Positions 24,703 to 35,645 of a DNA stretch of 64,000 nucleotides are shown here, piece by piece. Origin of the DNA: Luscinia megarhynchos. Lineage: Eukaryota; Chordata; Aves; Passeriformes; Turdidae. Made by a program: the position numbers and the translations under genes. The notes beneath the pieces are model-generated. The model was given only the letters and a program-made list of their open reading frames with translations. It did not search any database and was not told where the DNA came from. How positions within the stretch are numbered: the first letter of the stretch is position 1; every line of letters begins with the position of its first letter. Location of the stretch: positions 1 through 64,000 of the forward strand of contig JAPFBE010000032.1 in assembly GCA_034336665.1 (NCBI GenBank). The letters are read 5' to 3'.

Positions 24703-25601
24703 ATGAGAACCCACTTATACTTCAGAGATAATTTGCTTATTTTTTTAAATCACATCTGAAATCCCTCATGTAGTAGTTAATCTGAAAAACCGGGAGTTTG
24801 ATTCAGGGAACACCTAGGAAAGGTCAATTACATATCTTTCAGAGTTATCTGCATCACTAATTAATAATAATGCAATTAGCTAAGCATTAAAGAGAAATTG
24901 TACCCTTGATTCTTCTTCTTTCATATTTTATAGAGCAGTCCAACTTAAATAGTGTATTGGAAACATGTCTCGAGTAAGTTTTAAACGTAAGCATATTTAA
25001 ATTCACAAATGTTCAGAGTGCTAAGAAAATTAAATGTATCGGCAAGTATGTTAGTTATTTGGCTGCTGGTCAGATGGAAGATCTGTTTAAATGTAATGAG
25101 AAACTCACTTATCACTGTATTTCCATCAGGTTAAAACATCTGCTAATTCAATCCATTTCTGACAGAGCAGGGCTAATATATGTATCTAGTCATGTAGGCA
25201 TGGGAAGATTCTTGATTAGTAACAACAATTATTTTTGTTATTAATTTGTTCTATGTTTCTTCCTATATCTACTTATAACAACACTGAGACTGAGGAATAT
25301 GTTGGCTTTCATATAGTCTGGATAAATTATATCCCCTTTTGAATGCAACTTTACCCATGGCAAACAATAGTTTCAAGGACATAACATTCCCTTGCTTTTT
25401 TTCTTTTGCTATGTTGAAGACGCATGTTTCTCATTGTACCAGACATATGACCAATTCTGACTTTATACAAAGCACTTCAGGCATTGTTCATGCAGCTATC
25501 TGCTCTTGTAAGCTTTACACATGCTTTTAAAAAGTCCTCAGATGACCACATTGGTGTACATGGGCACACACAAAAATCTGACTTAAAATTCCACTTTTTA
25601 G
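24703..25601. other. KCNN2 intron upstream of the 70-bp exon
   Basis: AT-rich sequence without recognisable repeat ends or coding family. Confidence 0.4.
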
Positions 25602-25671
25602 ATTAAGAAGTGTAAAAATGGAACAAAGGAAACTGAATGATCAAGCCAACACTTTGGTGGACCTGGCAAAG
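25602..25671 (+). pseudogene. KCNN2: KCNN2 70-bp exon (calmodulin-binding/coiled-coil linker)
   Basis: The acceptor is CACTTTTTAG and the donor AAG|GTGAGT. After completing the split Gln codon it reads [20 protein letters not shown], then LAK, identical in style to SK2. The 70-bp length (1 + 69) keeps phase with its neighbours. No lesion. Confidence 0.92.
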
Positions 25672-26639
25672 GTGAGTAGGCAATTATTGTTGCTTTGAAT
25701 CAACATTCACTCTGTCCAAATTAAGAGTTCATAAGTGAAAATGTTATGAACTATACATGCAAATATTGCTAACAACTTTGTTAATTCTAGAAAATGCAAA
25801 CATATTTGCTTTGGGTTAACATTTATTAAGTGAAACATCTTGTTTATAGTTCTGACCAAGGTTTGAATGTACTTTTTTATTTTTTAAACATTTGGAAAAT
25901 ATTTCATAACTGAATGAGTGATCCTGAAAGAAGCTGAAAGAGACAGCAGTAACCATGGCAAAAGCTTAGGTTGAACTTTGACTAGGAAATGTTTGTGTAG
26001 TCCTGTATAATAAAGAGGTTTCTTGTCAGATTATGCTGTGAGGGTCTATAGTTTACAGACCTTCACACAGACAGAACTTAGGGGTTGTGGTTTTCCATTT
26101 CTGTTGTCTTTCGAAGCAGTGACTTTAGACAAATAAATAAGGTCTATATTTGTTCCAAGTTTTTATAATGAATAATAACTGTCTACTTGGCTGATATAAG
26201 GATTTTTTATTCTTTTTTAAAGTTATATGAAGATCAACTAAAGAAGACTATTAAATTGAGCACACACTACGCACACACACACGCATGATAAGGTGATAAG
26301 GAAGATACCAGGTACATATAGTATAATAAACCATAGAGGTGGTTTCTCTTCCATGGTAGCCACTCTGTATTTTCAATCTCCATGCCCTCCATTTTCCCAC
26401 ACTCATTCCTTCCCAAATCACCTAGATTCTTCTCTTTCCTGGCCTTCCCTAAATATCCTGAGGGCTGTGCAATCCCAAAATACTCTTCCCCTGCCTCCTA
26501 TTATGTGTCCCATACCCCAAGGCAGCAACACCCCTCAGTCGAAAAGATGTTCCAACATTGACTCATCTTCATGGGTTTCACATAAGGGCATTGGGGCTGA
26601 GGGTCTCCTCAGACAACTCTGTAAGAGGCCTTGACAGGG
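25672..26639. other. KCNN2 intron, no gene seen
   Basis: AT-rich intron, with a short CA-rich run at about 26264-26286. From about 26300 the sequence becomes pyrimidine-richer and may already be 5' sequence of the CR1 that follows. Confidence 0.4.
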
Positions 26640-28455
26640 AGTTCCTCTGAATCCTTAATCTGGGTTCCTACATGCCTTTGCAGGATCCAGCAGGCAGGCG
26701 TACAGCAGCATAGTGACCACCTGGCAAAAGTCACGTCCTCTGTTTCTCCTGAGCTTCTAGTACCCAGTATAAATTCAACCAATGCAGTCACACAGACAGA
26801 GCTCCTGTCAAAGCATGTGACCACACAAGCTTCAGATTATGGGGTGTGTACAAAGAAGATATTCCTGGAGATAAAGGGTGATAGTAAATGCCTGTGGGAG
26901 GTGTGACCAGGTAGGTTAACTGATCTGCCTGGTGGCCCAGCTTCAGGAGGAGGTGGGCAGACTGAGGGAGTCCAAGCAGATTAGCCAAGCTGTGCCTTAC
27001 TATCTTTGGTACACAGAAGTCAATTCAGCATGGTGACTACGGAGGTAGGTCCAGAATCTGTTCTGTACCAGGAGGAAGGAAGCATTATGAGGGATAGGGA
27101 GGGGTGGAAGCAAGTTACTGCATGGAGCTCTAAGAGGAACCCCTCCTTACCCTTTCAGCTACCTTTGCAAAATATATATGAGAACCTGGATATGGTAGAC
27201 AAAGTATGTAATGAGATAGAAGAGGAGCAACCTATGCAAGCACTCTCACCAAGGTCAGGCCAACCAACTCACAAGACCTGCATTAAGACCAGTGCTGAGA
27301 GAAAACAATGGGAAGTTATGGTCATCAGTAACTCCCTCTTGAGTAGAACAGAAGCACTGATTTGCAGAACTAATGCTCTTCTCAGGGAAGTTTATTGCCT
27401 CCCTGGGGCCTGAATCGGGGGATATCACTAGACAACTGAAGGACTTAGTATAGCTTTGGGACTATTACTCAGTCTGACTCTTTCATGTTGCAACAAAAGT
27501 CCAAGGTCAATCAAAAAGAGATTTCAGGGCCCTGGAAGGCAGTGTTTTCCTTGATCCCCTCCAGTAATGGGGGGAGGCTTTGGAAGAAACAGACAAACCC
27601 AAGATACCAATATCTGTAACTTTCCATTTGTGGACAATGAAATTGTAAGGGAACAAGTGTATCAGCTGAATGTTTATAAATCTATGGGCCCTGCTGGGAT
27701 GGATCCTGGAGTACTGAAGGAGATATCAGAAGTCATGGCAAGACCCATCTTGATCATCTACCCAAGACTTTGGGAGTCTGAGGAGGTCCCTGCTGACTGG
27801 AACATGGCCAGTGTTATTTCAATTTTCAAGAAGGGTGTGAGGGAAGACACAAGAAACTACATATCTGTTAGTCTACCCTCGGTATCTAGAAAAAAATATG
27901 GAGAATATCATACTGGGTACCACTGAAAGGCATTTAAAGGACACTACAATCATCAGGTACAGTCAACATGGGTTCACAAAGGAAAGTCCCGTTCAACCAG
28001 TGATAAGGTCCCCTGCCGAGTGGGTGAAGGGAAGGCAATGGATGTAGTTTTTCTGGACTGTCCACTAGTGGTATTCCTCAGGGCTCAATTCTAGGGCCAG
28101 TTCTATCAATGATCTGAATGCAGGAGTTGAATGCACCATTAGCAAGTTTGCTGATAATACCAAACTGGGAGGTGCTGTTGAATCTCTGGAGAGATGAGAG
28201 GCCTTTTAGATGGATCTAGATCGATTGGAGGATTAGACAGTCAGCAATGGCATGACATTTAACAAGACCAAATGATGGATTCTGCACCTGGGGATGGAGT
28301 AACACTGTGCACAATTAAAATTATGAATTATGAATTATGAATTTATGAATTATGAATTATAAATTATAAGTTATAAGTTATAAATTATAAGTTATAAATT
28401 ATAAATTATAAATTGGGAGAGGAGTGTCTTGAGAGCAGTCCTGCAGAAAGGGATC
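26640..28455 (+). mobile_element. CR1 LINE, plus strand: ORF1 and ORF2 reverse transcriptase parts (left half)
   Basis: At 26700-27413 a CR1 ORF1-like frame is readable (for example SAERKQWEVMVISNSLLSRT). At 27567-27926 the reverse transcriptase fingers motif follows (NMASVISIFKKGVREDTRNY). At 28060-28300 the RT palm/thumb downstream region is recognisable but frame-broken. Large parts of the endonuclease are missing between 27413 and 27567. The element is cut at 28455 by an inverted CR1 and resumes at 29295. An AT-rich tandem repeat (28314-28414) has grown inside it. Confidence 0.85.
28314..28414 (+). repeat. Tandem repeat of ATTATGA/ATTATAA heptamers
   Basis: About 100 bp of 7-base units of the form TGAATTA, drifting to TAAATTA and TAAGTTA. 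It is embedded in CR1 sequence, between a frame-broken RT stretch and the CR1 word GGGATC. Confidence 0.9.
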
Positions 28456-29294
28456 AAAGAATCATAGAATCATAGAACCATAGAATCATAGACTATGCTG
28501 ACTTGGAAGGGACCCTCAAGGATCACTGAGTCAAACTCCTGGCCCTGCACAGGACTATCCCCAGGAGTCACACAATGCGTCTGAGAGTATTGTCCTAACA
28601 CATCTTGAACTCTGTCAGGCTTGGTGCTGTGACCACTTCCCTGGGGAGTCCATTCCAGTGCCCAACCATCCTCTGGGGGAAGGACCTTTTTCTGACATCT
28701 AAACTAAACCTCCCCTGACTCAGCTTCGGGTTGTTTCCTCAAGCCCTGCCACTGGTCATGAGAGTGAAGAGATCCGTACCTGCCCCACCGGCTTCTCCTC
28801 ATGAGGAAGTTGTAGATGACGATGAGGTCTCCCCTCAATCTCCTCTTCTCCAGACTGAACAGATCAAGTCACCTCAGCCACTCCTCATACAGCTTCCCCT
28901 CACCTCAAGGCCCTTCACGCCCTTGCTGCCCTCCTTTGGACTGTCTCTAATAGCTTTATATCTTTCTTATATTATGGTGCCCAAAAATTGCCTCCAGGAC
29001 TCAAGGTGAGGCTGCACCAGTGCAGAGCAGAGCAGGACAATCTCCTCCTTTGCCCGGCTGGCAATGCTGTGCCTGATGCACCCCAGGACATGGTTGGCTC
29101 TCTTGGCTTCCAGGGCACACTGCTGACTCATATTCAACTTCCCATAGACCAGGACTCCCAGTTTCCTTTCTACAGCACTGATATCCAGCCTCTCGTTCCT
29201 ACTCTATACACACAACCAGAGTTGTCCTGTCCCAGATGTAGAATCTGGCACTTGTGTTTGTTAAATTTCATATGGTTCATAAACTTTATACCAT
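28456..29294 (-). mobile_element. CR1 LINE 3' part, minus strand, nested inside a plus-strand CR1
   Basis: The left end is the CR1 3' tail read in reverse (AATCATAGAATCATAG repeats), followed by the typical CR1 3' untranslated and ORF2 end on the minus strand. It is bounded by GGATC at 28451-28455 and 29295-29299. The plus-strand CR1 continues in register on both sides, so this younger copy inserted into it. It is 5'-truncated, as CR1 copies usually are. Confidence 0.85.
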
Positions 29295-29515
29295 TGGATC
29301 TAGGGAGTGGTGGTTGACAGCAGGCTTAGTATGAGTCAGCAGTGAGCCCTGGAAGCCAAGAGGGCAAACTGCATCCTGGGGTGCATTAAACCCAGCATAA
29401 CCAGCCTGCCAAAAGAGGTGATTATCCCACTGTTTTCACCGTTGGTGCAGCCTCACCTCGAGAACTGTGTGCAGTTCTAAACCCCACAATTTAAGAAAGA
29501 TATGAAGTTACTTGG
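29295..29515 (+). mobile_element. CR1 LINE, plus strand, continuation right of the nested copy
   Basis: From GGATCTAGGG the plus-strand CR1 continues with the ORF2 C-terminal region (GACAGCAGGCTTAGTATGAG to CCTCACCTCGAGAACTGTGT) and stops near 29515. Confidence 0.8.
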
Positions 29516-29608
29516 AGTTGGAAACAGAAATGTTTTAATTTATGGCTTAAACATCTTTATGAAGACTTTTGGCTATTATAGCATAACTGTACAAAAGTTG
29601 CAGAGAAA

Positions 29609-29613
29609 ACCAC
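29609..29613 (+). repeat. Target-site duplication ACCAC, left copy
   Basis: ACCAC directly before the LTR start at 29614, repeated at 32312-32316 directly after the LTR end. Confidence 0.65.
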
Positions 29614-30489
29614 TGTTATGAATAAATCCTTCAGAGAAGTTTTGCTCTGCTCCTGGCTTGTGTGGGGCGGCTGCCCTGCCCCTGCTCCTGTTTTGCTCAG
29701 GGACAGCTGCCATGCCCCAATCCCGATCCCGCTTCCCTTCCTGTCCCTGGTGCCGATTCGGTTCCCGTTCCCCTTCCTGTCCCTGGTCCCGGTCCCGACC
29801 CCGTTCCCGTTCCCACGGGAGGAGGGGGGTGCTGCCCGTGACTCCGGCCCCGCGCTGGGGTCCCGAGCAGGGCAAGTGGTATCACGGGGACATTCCCCAG
29901 AGAAAGTTTTACAGCGGTTAAAGTTGTGTGTTTTTATAAATGTTTCCAGTTGTCTGTAATGTTAATTGTTAATGTTAAGTTCTTGGCCTCACCCCGTTTT
30001 CGGCCCCAATTGTCCCTTTCCCTTGCGTCGGGTTAATGCCCTCGCTGCCTCCCTAAAATGGCGCCTGTGACAGAGGAGGAGAAGTGACATGCAAATGAAA
30101 GACGTAGAGAATGCTGGGACACCATTCAGAGATGAAACCCCTAAAATAACGAGCCCAAATAATATCTAAGACTGAGAATAGTGTTCCAGAGCTGTGGAAG
30201 AAAAAAATGATGGAGAAGGCAGTCACCATCTGGAGCTGCACCGTGACCTCAATAGCATCCTACCGTCAGAACCTCCCCTTACAATAACGAGCCACAGCAG
30301 TCTTTTTAGTGACTCGTCAGGACGAGCGACTTAGCTCTGCCTGTGAAGATAGACCTGAACTACTAATCCTTGTCGCTGTTGCCTTTCGGGAGCAGCAGCG
30401 GTGTGTGCAGCCGTCTGGGTTCCCCCACCCAGAGCTGATCTCCAGTAAAGGCCTTATAAAGGAGCTGGTCTCCTGGCCCATTTATCTCA
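29614..30489 (+). mobile_element. 5' LTR of an ERV1-type element
   Basis: It begins TGTTATGAATAAATCC and ends CCCATTTATCTCA, two bases before the primer-binding site. It has a GC-rich segment made of TCCCGTTCCC-like units (29700-29820) and a CTTATAAAGGAG element near the end (30452). The end sequence of about 32 bp recurs at 32280-32311, marking the far side of the element. Length 876 bp. Confidence 0.75.
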
Positions 30490-30491
30490 CT

Positions 30492-30509
30492 TGGGGGCTC
30501 GTCCGGGAT
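30492..30509 (+). promoter_or_regulatory. Primer-binding site, proline-tRNA type
   Basis: TGGGGGCTCGTCCGGGAT, the classic tRNA-Pro primer-binding site of gammaretroviruses, two bases after the LTR. It classifies the element as ERV1/gammaretrovirus-like and fixes plus orientation. Confidence 0.9.
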
Positions 30510-31460
30510 AGGCCACACCCGAAGAGGACCAAGGGACGAGACTGCAGCCCACCCTACTGGGCCTCCGGGGACAGCTGGCCAAGCCGGACCCGAGAGGACA
30601 GCTTGGGACCTGCGACACGGAGAAGCATCGGGGATTGGTAAGAGACTGGTGGCGGGTTGAGAAGGTCAGCGAGTGTTGTGTGAGTGAGACGGGCTGGCAG
30701 CTTGGATTCCCGAAGCAAGTGTGGACCCCTTAGTACTGCGGTTTCGGACTCCCGTGAGGGGGGCCGGCCAGGAACAGAGGGAAGTGAGAGAGGTCTAGCA
30801 AGACCTGGTAAGTGTTTGAGGCGTCTCCTGGGGGTATAGTGGGCCCCCTCCCTTGGGGCGTGCAAGGGGAAAAGCTAAGTGTGAGTGGCACGCAGCAAGT
30901 AGCTTAGGTGGCTCCGGGATGCAGAGGCCTGGGCTGGGTGTGAGTCGCACGCGGGGGGTGGTAGGGAGGGGCAGCCGGCTCCCTGTTGGGACCGAACCCC
31001 AGGGACGAGGGTGTAGGGAGGGCAACCGGGGCCCCGTTGGGACCTAACCCAACTCCCACCAGTGAGAAAGGGAAGAGTAGAGGGAGGGGCAACCGGGGCC
31101 CAGCTAGAGACTGGCTCTGTCCCTGTTTTTTTTTAGGAGGAGGGGAAGAGTAGAGGGAGGGGGTGGACCCCGTTAGAGACCGGCTCCGACCACTGTTTTG
31201 CAGTAGGTAGGGAAGGAGTAGAGGGAGGGGGTAGACCCCGTTAGAGACCGGCTCTTTCCTTTACCAGTTTTATTGCCTGTCAGTAATTTTCCTTTTGAGT
31301 AGGGGCACCTTATAACTTACCGTAAAAAGTAATTTAAACTATAATTTAAGAAGGGCCAAATAGATTTCAGTTGTTTAGGAGTTGTGTTGCCTGTCAGTAA
31401 TTTTCCGTTTGGGTACAGGCACCTTAAATTTTTCTTAAAGGCCTAGTCTAAACAGTGACA
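30510..31460 (+). other. ERV1 leader with repeated GC-rich modules
   Basis: A 950-bp leader between the primer-binding site and gag. Units of the form GGGAGGGGCAACCGGGGCCC and GTAGAGGGAGGGGGTAGACCCCGTTAGAGACCGGCTC recur at about 30960-31260. TTGCCTGTCAGTAATTTTCC appears twice (about 31275 and 31389). Packaging sequences normally lie here, but none can be named from sequence alone. Confidence 0.6.
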
Positions 31461-32279
31461 ATGGGAAAGTGTATGAGTAAGAAAAGAAGAACCGAGAAAA
31501 AAAGTAAAACTATGAAAAATATCCCCCCTGATAGCTTTCTGGCGCAGATGCTAGATCAATGGGACACCCGGGAGGCCACAAAAAGCCTAGATAAGATCAA
31601 AATGATATACTATTGCACAGAAATATGGCTTAAGTTAGAGTTACGGGGGAGTGGCCTTGGTATGGAACTCAAGATCTATGGATGTGTTCACAATTAGATC
31701 AATATCTGAGAACCCGGGAATGTCCAGATATAGAACAACTTACTTATGCAGCCTGTTGGCAAAGAAATGCCACAGGCGATGAAGCTGTAAAAATATGCAA
31801 GCTGCTAGAACAAAAAGATCAAAAAGAAAAGGATGAGAAATTAAGAACACATGGGATCCTCTTGATCACTTGCCTTCTCCCCCTCCTGTTTACCAAGCAG
31901 TACCCCAAGCACCTCTATCTGGTCCCCTACCTCTGCCCTTAGTGCCTGTAGTTCCTTATCCATCTTCTGTTGAGCCCCCTGTTCCCCTCCTTCCCAAACC
32001 ATCTGATGTCCTTCCCTCGCCACCTCCTCCTGGTACTCCTGCCCTGAACTCCAATCCCTTACCTACACTCCCATTTTCTCTCTCAGCTCCCCCACAATTT
32101 CCCTCCACTATAGTATCCCCCTCTGCAAGCTCAGTTCCTGCTCCTTCACCAATAGACATTCCCTCACCTCCTTCCCATTGGGAGTTGCGTTTGTCTCCAG
32201 CAGGTACCAGCTCATCTTCCAATGGCCAACAAACCCCTACTCCCTTGCAGGATAGAAATTCCATGGAAGGGCCCTATTG
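31461..32279 (+). pseudogene. ERV1 gag remnant: matrix and proline-rich segment
   Basis: The start codon at 31461 opens MGKCMSKKRRTEKKSK, a Gly-2 myristoylation-type N-terminus followed by a basic patch, as in gammaretroviral matrix. The matrix continues across a frame change (31682-31850: TRECPDIEQLTYAACWQRNA) and another leads into a proline/serine-rich segment (31870-32270) like the region after matrix in gammaretroviruses. Capsid, nucleocapsid, pol and env are absent: at about 32280 the sequence jumps straight into the LTR end. Two frameshifts make it non-coding. Confidence 0.75.
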
Positions 32280-32311
32280 TAAGGAGCTGGTCTCCTGGCC
32301 CATTTATCTCA
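32280..32311 (+). mobile_element. 3' LTR remnant (last about 32 bp only)
   Basis: AAGGAGCTGGTCTCCTGGCC followed by CATTTATCTCA repeats the last part of the 5' LTR exactly. It is followed by the duplicated ACCAC, so this is the true right end of the element after a deletion that removed everything from gag into the 3' LTR. Confidence 0.75.
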
Positions 32312-32316
32312 ACCAC
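32312..32316 (+). repeat. Target-site duplication ACCAC, right copy
   Basis: Matches 29609-29613; together they bracket the deleted ERV1 element. Confidence 0.65.
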
Positions 32317-32892
32317 CACACTCTGACTAAGGACCTGCATCAATCTTAGCACCTTCGGGTCGAGACCACAGCCCCAGGACTATCAGCTGCCAGGCTCTCA
32401 CAGACTCTCACACCAAAGGATGGGGGGGAAAGGAGAGGTTTTGGGTGTGAGGTAAAAGTATCCGGTCAGAGGCAGTGAACGCCCATCCTCCACTGTGCAG
32501 AGGGAGCCCAGCTGCAGGGGCCTCTTCACCCCGGGCAAAGCCTCATCCATGTGAAAGACAGCAGAAGGGGGTGTCATGGCCCATCAAAGCCCCCCCACCA
32601 AAGGGGTCCCCAGACCCTGCACCAGAGCACTGAAACATGATGCAACAAATCCACAGTGTTGTGAGGGACAGTGCCAAATTTGCCTTCCCCAGGGGAGGCA
32701 CATGGGCTTTCCCACCTGGCCCAAACATAAGTTAATACATGGGATTCTGTACTTTTCGTCGGCGCTAGCAGAGGGGAACCCTCACCACCAAGAAGACCAG
32801 ATGGAAGGGAGCAAAGCGACGTTGTTGGGACCCTGGGAAAGGTCATATGTTTCTACCTATTCCAGGTCAAACTCTCTCCGTGTATCCCCCCG
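32317..32892. other. GC-moderate sequence, no recognised feature
   Basis: No coding family or repeat terminus recognised. Open frames on both strands run through it into the adjacent LTR and are not credible. Confidence 0.4.
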
Positions 32893-33556
32893 TGTTGGGG
32901 GTTGGGGTTTGTTCCCTTACTGTCCCAGTTTGAAGAATTTTTCCCATTATTATGCTAAGGAGGCCTCCCGGGTTACACCCAGGGTCTTTTCAGGACTCGA
33001 GACAAAGGGTAGGTGGGGGGCTGGCTTCCGGGCTTTTCACTCGCCGGCGGGGTCTCAGGGAAGTCAGGACTGCCCGTCTCCAGCCCACGCGGTCCCGAAC
33101 GCCGGGGAGCGAGGTTCTCTGTGGTCGGACACTGCCCTGCATCTGCTCGGCATCCAGCCTCCTACCTCTGAGACCACAGCTGACCACCAAAACCCAAACG
33201 GTGAGCGGAGAGCCCTTCCTCCACCCTTTCTCCTACGTGGGACACAGGTGACGCTGCCGCCTTCTCCCCCTCCCGTCTGCCACCTCCGCAGCACCGCAGA
33301 CCCTGCCCCCCGCCTTTCACCACTGGGACCGAGCGCAGGGAGAGTGTGTCTGCGGCTGGAAGAACGACTAGAACTGAGTTATTTGTTCTGATTTGTTCTT
33401 AATTTTCATAGCTGCTGTTGTTTCTGGTTGTCTGGTTAGTTATATTAGTAAAGAGCTGTTATACCTACCCCTTATCTCTGCATGGGAGTTCCTGATTCAA
33501 AAATTATAATACTCGGGAGGGAGAGGGCTCCCATTCTCTATTTCAAAGAGGAGCTT
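32893..33556 (+). mobile_element. LTR, family C, plus orientation
   Basis: It starts TGTTGGGGGTTGGGG and shares with the minus-oriented copy at 46447-47129, in order: GAAGAATTTTTCCCATTAT, GGGTTACACCCAGG, AAAGGGTAGGTGGG, the TTAGTAAAGAGCTGTTATACC polyadenylation region and the TATAATACTCGGGAGGG block. Its 3' end runs into the CCCT/CCTT microsatellite at 33557. Confidence 0.7.
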
Positions 33557-33609
33557 CTCCCTCCCTCCCTCCCTCCCTCCCTCCCTTCCTTCCTTCCTTC
33601 CTTCCTTCC
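33557..33609 (+). repeat. (CCCT)n/(CCTT)n microsatellite, left part
   Basis: Tetranucleotide run interrupted at 33610 by an LTR and resuming at 34256. Confidence 0.9.
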
Positions 33610-34255
33610 TGTCCAAGTTTGGACAAACTTAGGGAAAAAACCCCCAGAAGAGCTTCCCAGGAAATAAGAAAAAAAAATTTCACTCAGGGGGAAAAGTGGA
33701 AAAAACCTATTTATTAACACATACAAGAGAAACACTTCCCAGCACAGACCCAGGTGACAAAAAAGTTTTCACCGAGAGAGAGAAACTTGGACGCTTCGAT
33801 CTTCACTAGAAGGGCGAAACGCTTCTCTGGCCGGTGTCCAGCGGCAGGCCGCAGGGTTCCTCCGGAGCTGGTGCTGAATCCTCGGGGGTGAGGGGGAGAA
33901 GGGAGAGGGGGAGAGAGAGAAAGAAAAAAACAGCCGGAATAGCCAGCAAGCCTTAAACAGCAGCGAGCTAGACCAAGTAATTCAAGCAATATAAAGTCAA
34001 AAAAAATCAAGCAAAAAAACCAGCTAACTCACAAACCAGGCCACGAGCCACCACCACAGCAGCGATAGCCACCCGCAGCAGCAGCCAGAGCCCAAGAGCG
34101 CAGCCGCTCGAGCCACCCCCCCCGCCAAGCCAAGCCCGCGGCAAACCAAGGCCATTCCGCAGAGCAGAGCCCAGGCGGCCCCTCCCCCGGGAGCAGACAG
34201 CTTCATGGCCAAGGGGGGCAGGGTGAGGAGTTAGTCAAATCATCAACCCAGGACA
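33610..34255 (-). mobile_element. Solo LTR (family D-like) inserted in a tetranucleotide repeat
   Basis: A 646-bp unit starting TGTCCAAGTTTGG and ending AACCCAGGACA, with CTTCC on both sides (33605-33609 and 34256-34260). The minus strand carries AATAAATAGG at about 33710. The terminal blocks resemble the LTR at 6967-7619. Because the target is itself a CCTT repeat, the duplication cannot be measured uniquely. Confidence 0.75.
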
Positions 34256-34466
34256 CTTCCTTCCTTCCTTCCTTCCTTCCTTCCTTCCTTCCTTCCTTCC
34301 TTCCTTCCTTCCTTCCTTCCTTCCTTCCTTCCTTCCTTCCTTCCTTCCTTCCTTCCTTCCTTCCTTCCTTCCTTCCTTCCTTCCTTTTTTTCTTTTTTCT
34401 TTCTTTCTTTCTCTTTCTTTCTTTCTTTTCTTTCTTTCTTTCTTTCTTTTCTTTCTTTCTTTCTTT

Positions 34467-34520
<54 letters not shown>

Positions 34521-34649
34521 TTCCTTCCTTCCTTCCTTCCTTCCTTTCTTCCTTCCTTCCTTCCTTCCTTTCTTCCTTTCCTTTCCTTCCTTCCTTTCTT
34601 TCTTTCTTTTCTTTCTTTTCTTTCTTTTCTTTCTTTCTTTTCTTTCTTT

Positions 34650-34725
<76 letters not shown>

Positions 34726-34875
34726 TTCTTTTCTTTCTTCCTTTCTTTCTTCCTTCCTTCCTTCCTTCCTTTCTTCCTTCCTTCCTTCCTTCCTTCCTTC
34801 CTTCCTTCCTTCCTTCCTTCCTTCCTTCCTTCCTTCCTTCCTTCCTTCCTTCCTTCCTTTCTTCCTTTCCTTTCC

Positions 34876-34962
<87 letters not shown>

Positions 34963-35035
34963 TTCTTTCTTTTCTTTCTTTCTTTCTTTCTCTCTCTCCC
35001 TCCCTCCCTCCCTCCCTCTTTCTCTCTTTCCCTCT
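34256..35035 (+). repeat. Long (CCTT)n/(CTTT)n/(CCCT)n microsatellite, right part
   Basis: About 780 bp of nearly pure tetranucleotide repeat with alternating CCTT-, CTTT- and TTTTC-dominated blocks, ending in TCTC and CCCT units. A 280-residue Lys/Arg/Glu minus-strand frame across it is only the repeat translated. Assembly length here is unreliable. Confidence 0.95.
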
Positions 35036-35104
35036 TTTGCTATTAAATAAAATATGCCACTTTTTTGGCACCAACATCTAAGCTCATTTGTTTTTAATCA
35101 CATT

Positions 35105-35285
35105 TTCACAGTATATTTTGAACTTTTTGAGTTTGTTCCATTTTATTGAGAGACTTCCATTTCTTTAGTCTTCTGTGTTTAAACCGGTTTGTAACACTTA
35201 GCTGCTCCTCATAGGACATGCCATTTACCAACTTTGTTGCCTTCCTTTGGATGTATCCAAGGACACTGATGTTGTCTAGTTTGGA
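35105..35285 (-). mobile_element. CR1 LINE fragment, minus strand
   Basis: The minus strand reads like the end of CR1 ORF2 (SVLGYIQRKATKLVNGMSYE). It abuts a plus-strand CR1 3' end at about 35286. Confidence 0.65.
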
Positions 35286-35645
35286 GAAGGGGGGTGAGGG
35301 GTGACCTCTACAGTTTCCCGAGGAGAGCAAATGGAGGGGAGATCTCCCTGGTATCCAATGGCAGGATGGATGGGAATAGTTGAAAGCACGACATCGGGAG
35401 ATGTTCAGAGTCAACATTAGGAAGCATTTCATTACTGAGAGGGTGGTCAAACACTGGGACAGGCTTCTTAGAGAAGTAGTTGGTGCCCCATACTTGTCAG
35501 TGTTTAACATGCATTTGGACAATGCCCTTAATAGTATGCTTTAACTTTTGGCCAGCCCTGAAGTGGTCAGGAAATAGGACAAGATGATTGTTGTAGGTCC
35601 TTTCCAACTGAACTATTCTATTTGATTCAATTTTATTCTGTCCCT
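35286..35645 (+). mobile_element. CR1 LINE 3' end, plus strand
   Basis: It shows the typical CR1 3' region (ACTGAGAGGGTGGTCAAACA, then TTGTAGGTCCTTTCCAACTG) and ends in ATTCTATTTGATTC-like tail units. It is inverted relative to the neighbouring fragment. Confidence 0.8.

Noticed and set aside
28314..28414. CRISPR-like array
   Set aside because: Continuous 7-base units without spacers; a simple tandem repeat in a vertebrate genome.
32576..33391. 271-residue plus-strand open frame
   Set aside because: It runs from unassigned sequence into an LTR of family C, and no protein family is recognisable.
34235..35077. 280-residue Lys/Arg/Glu minus-strand open frame
   Set aside because: It is the CCTT/CTTT microsatellite translated; no gene evidence.
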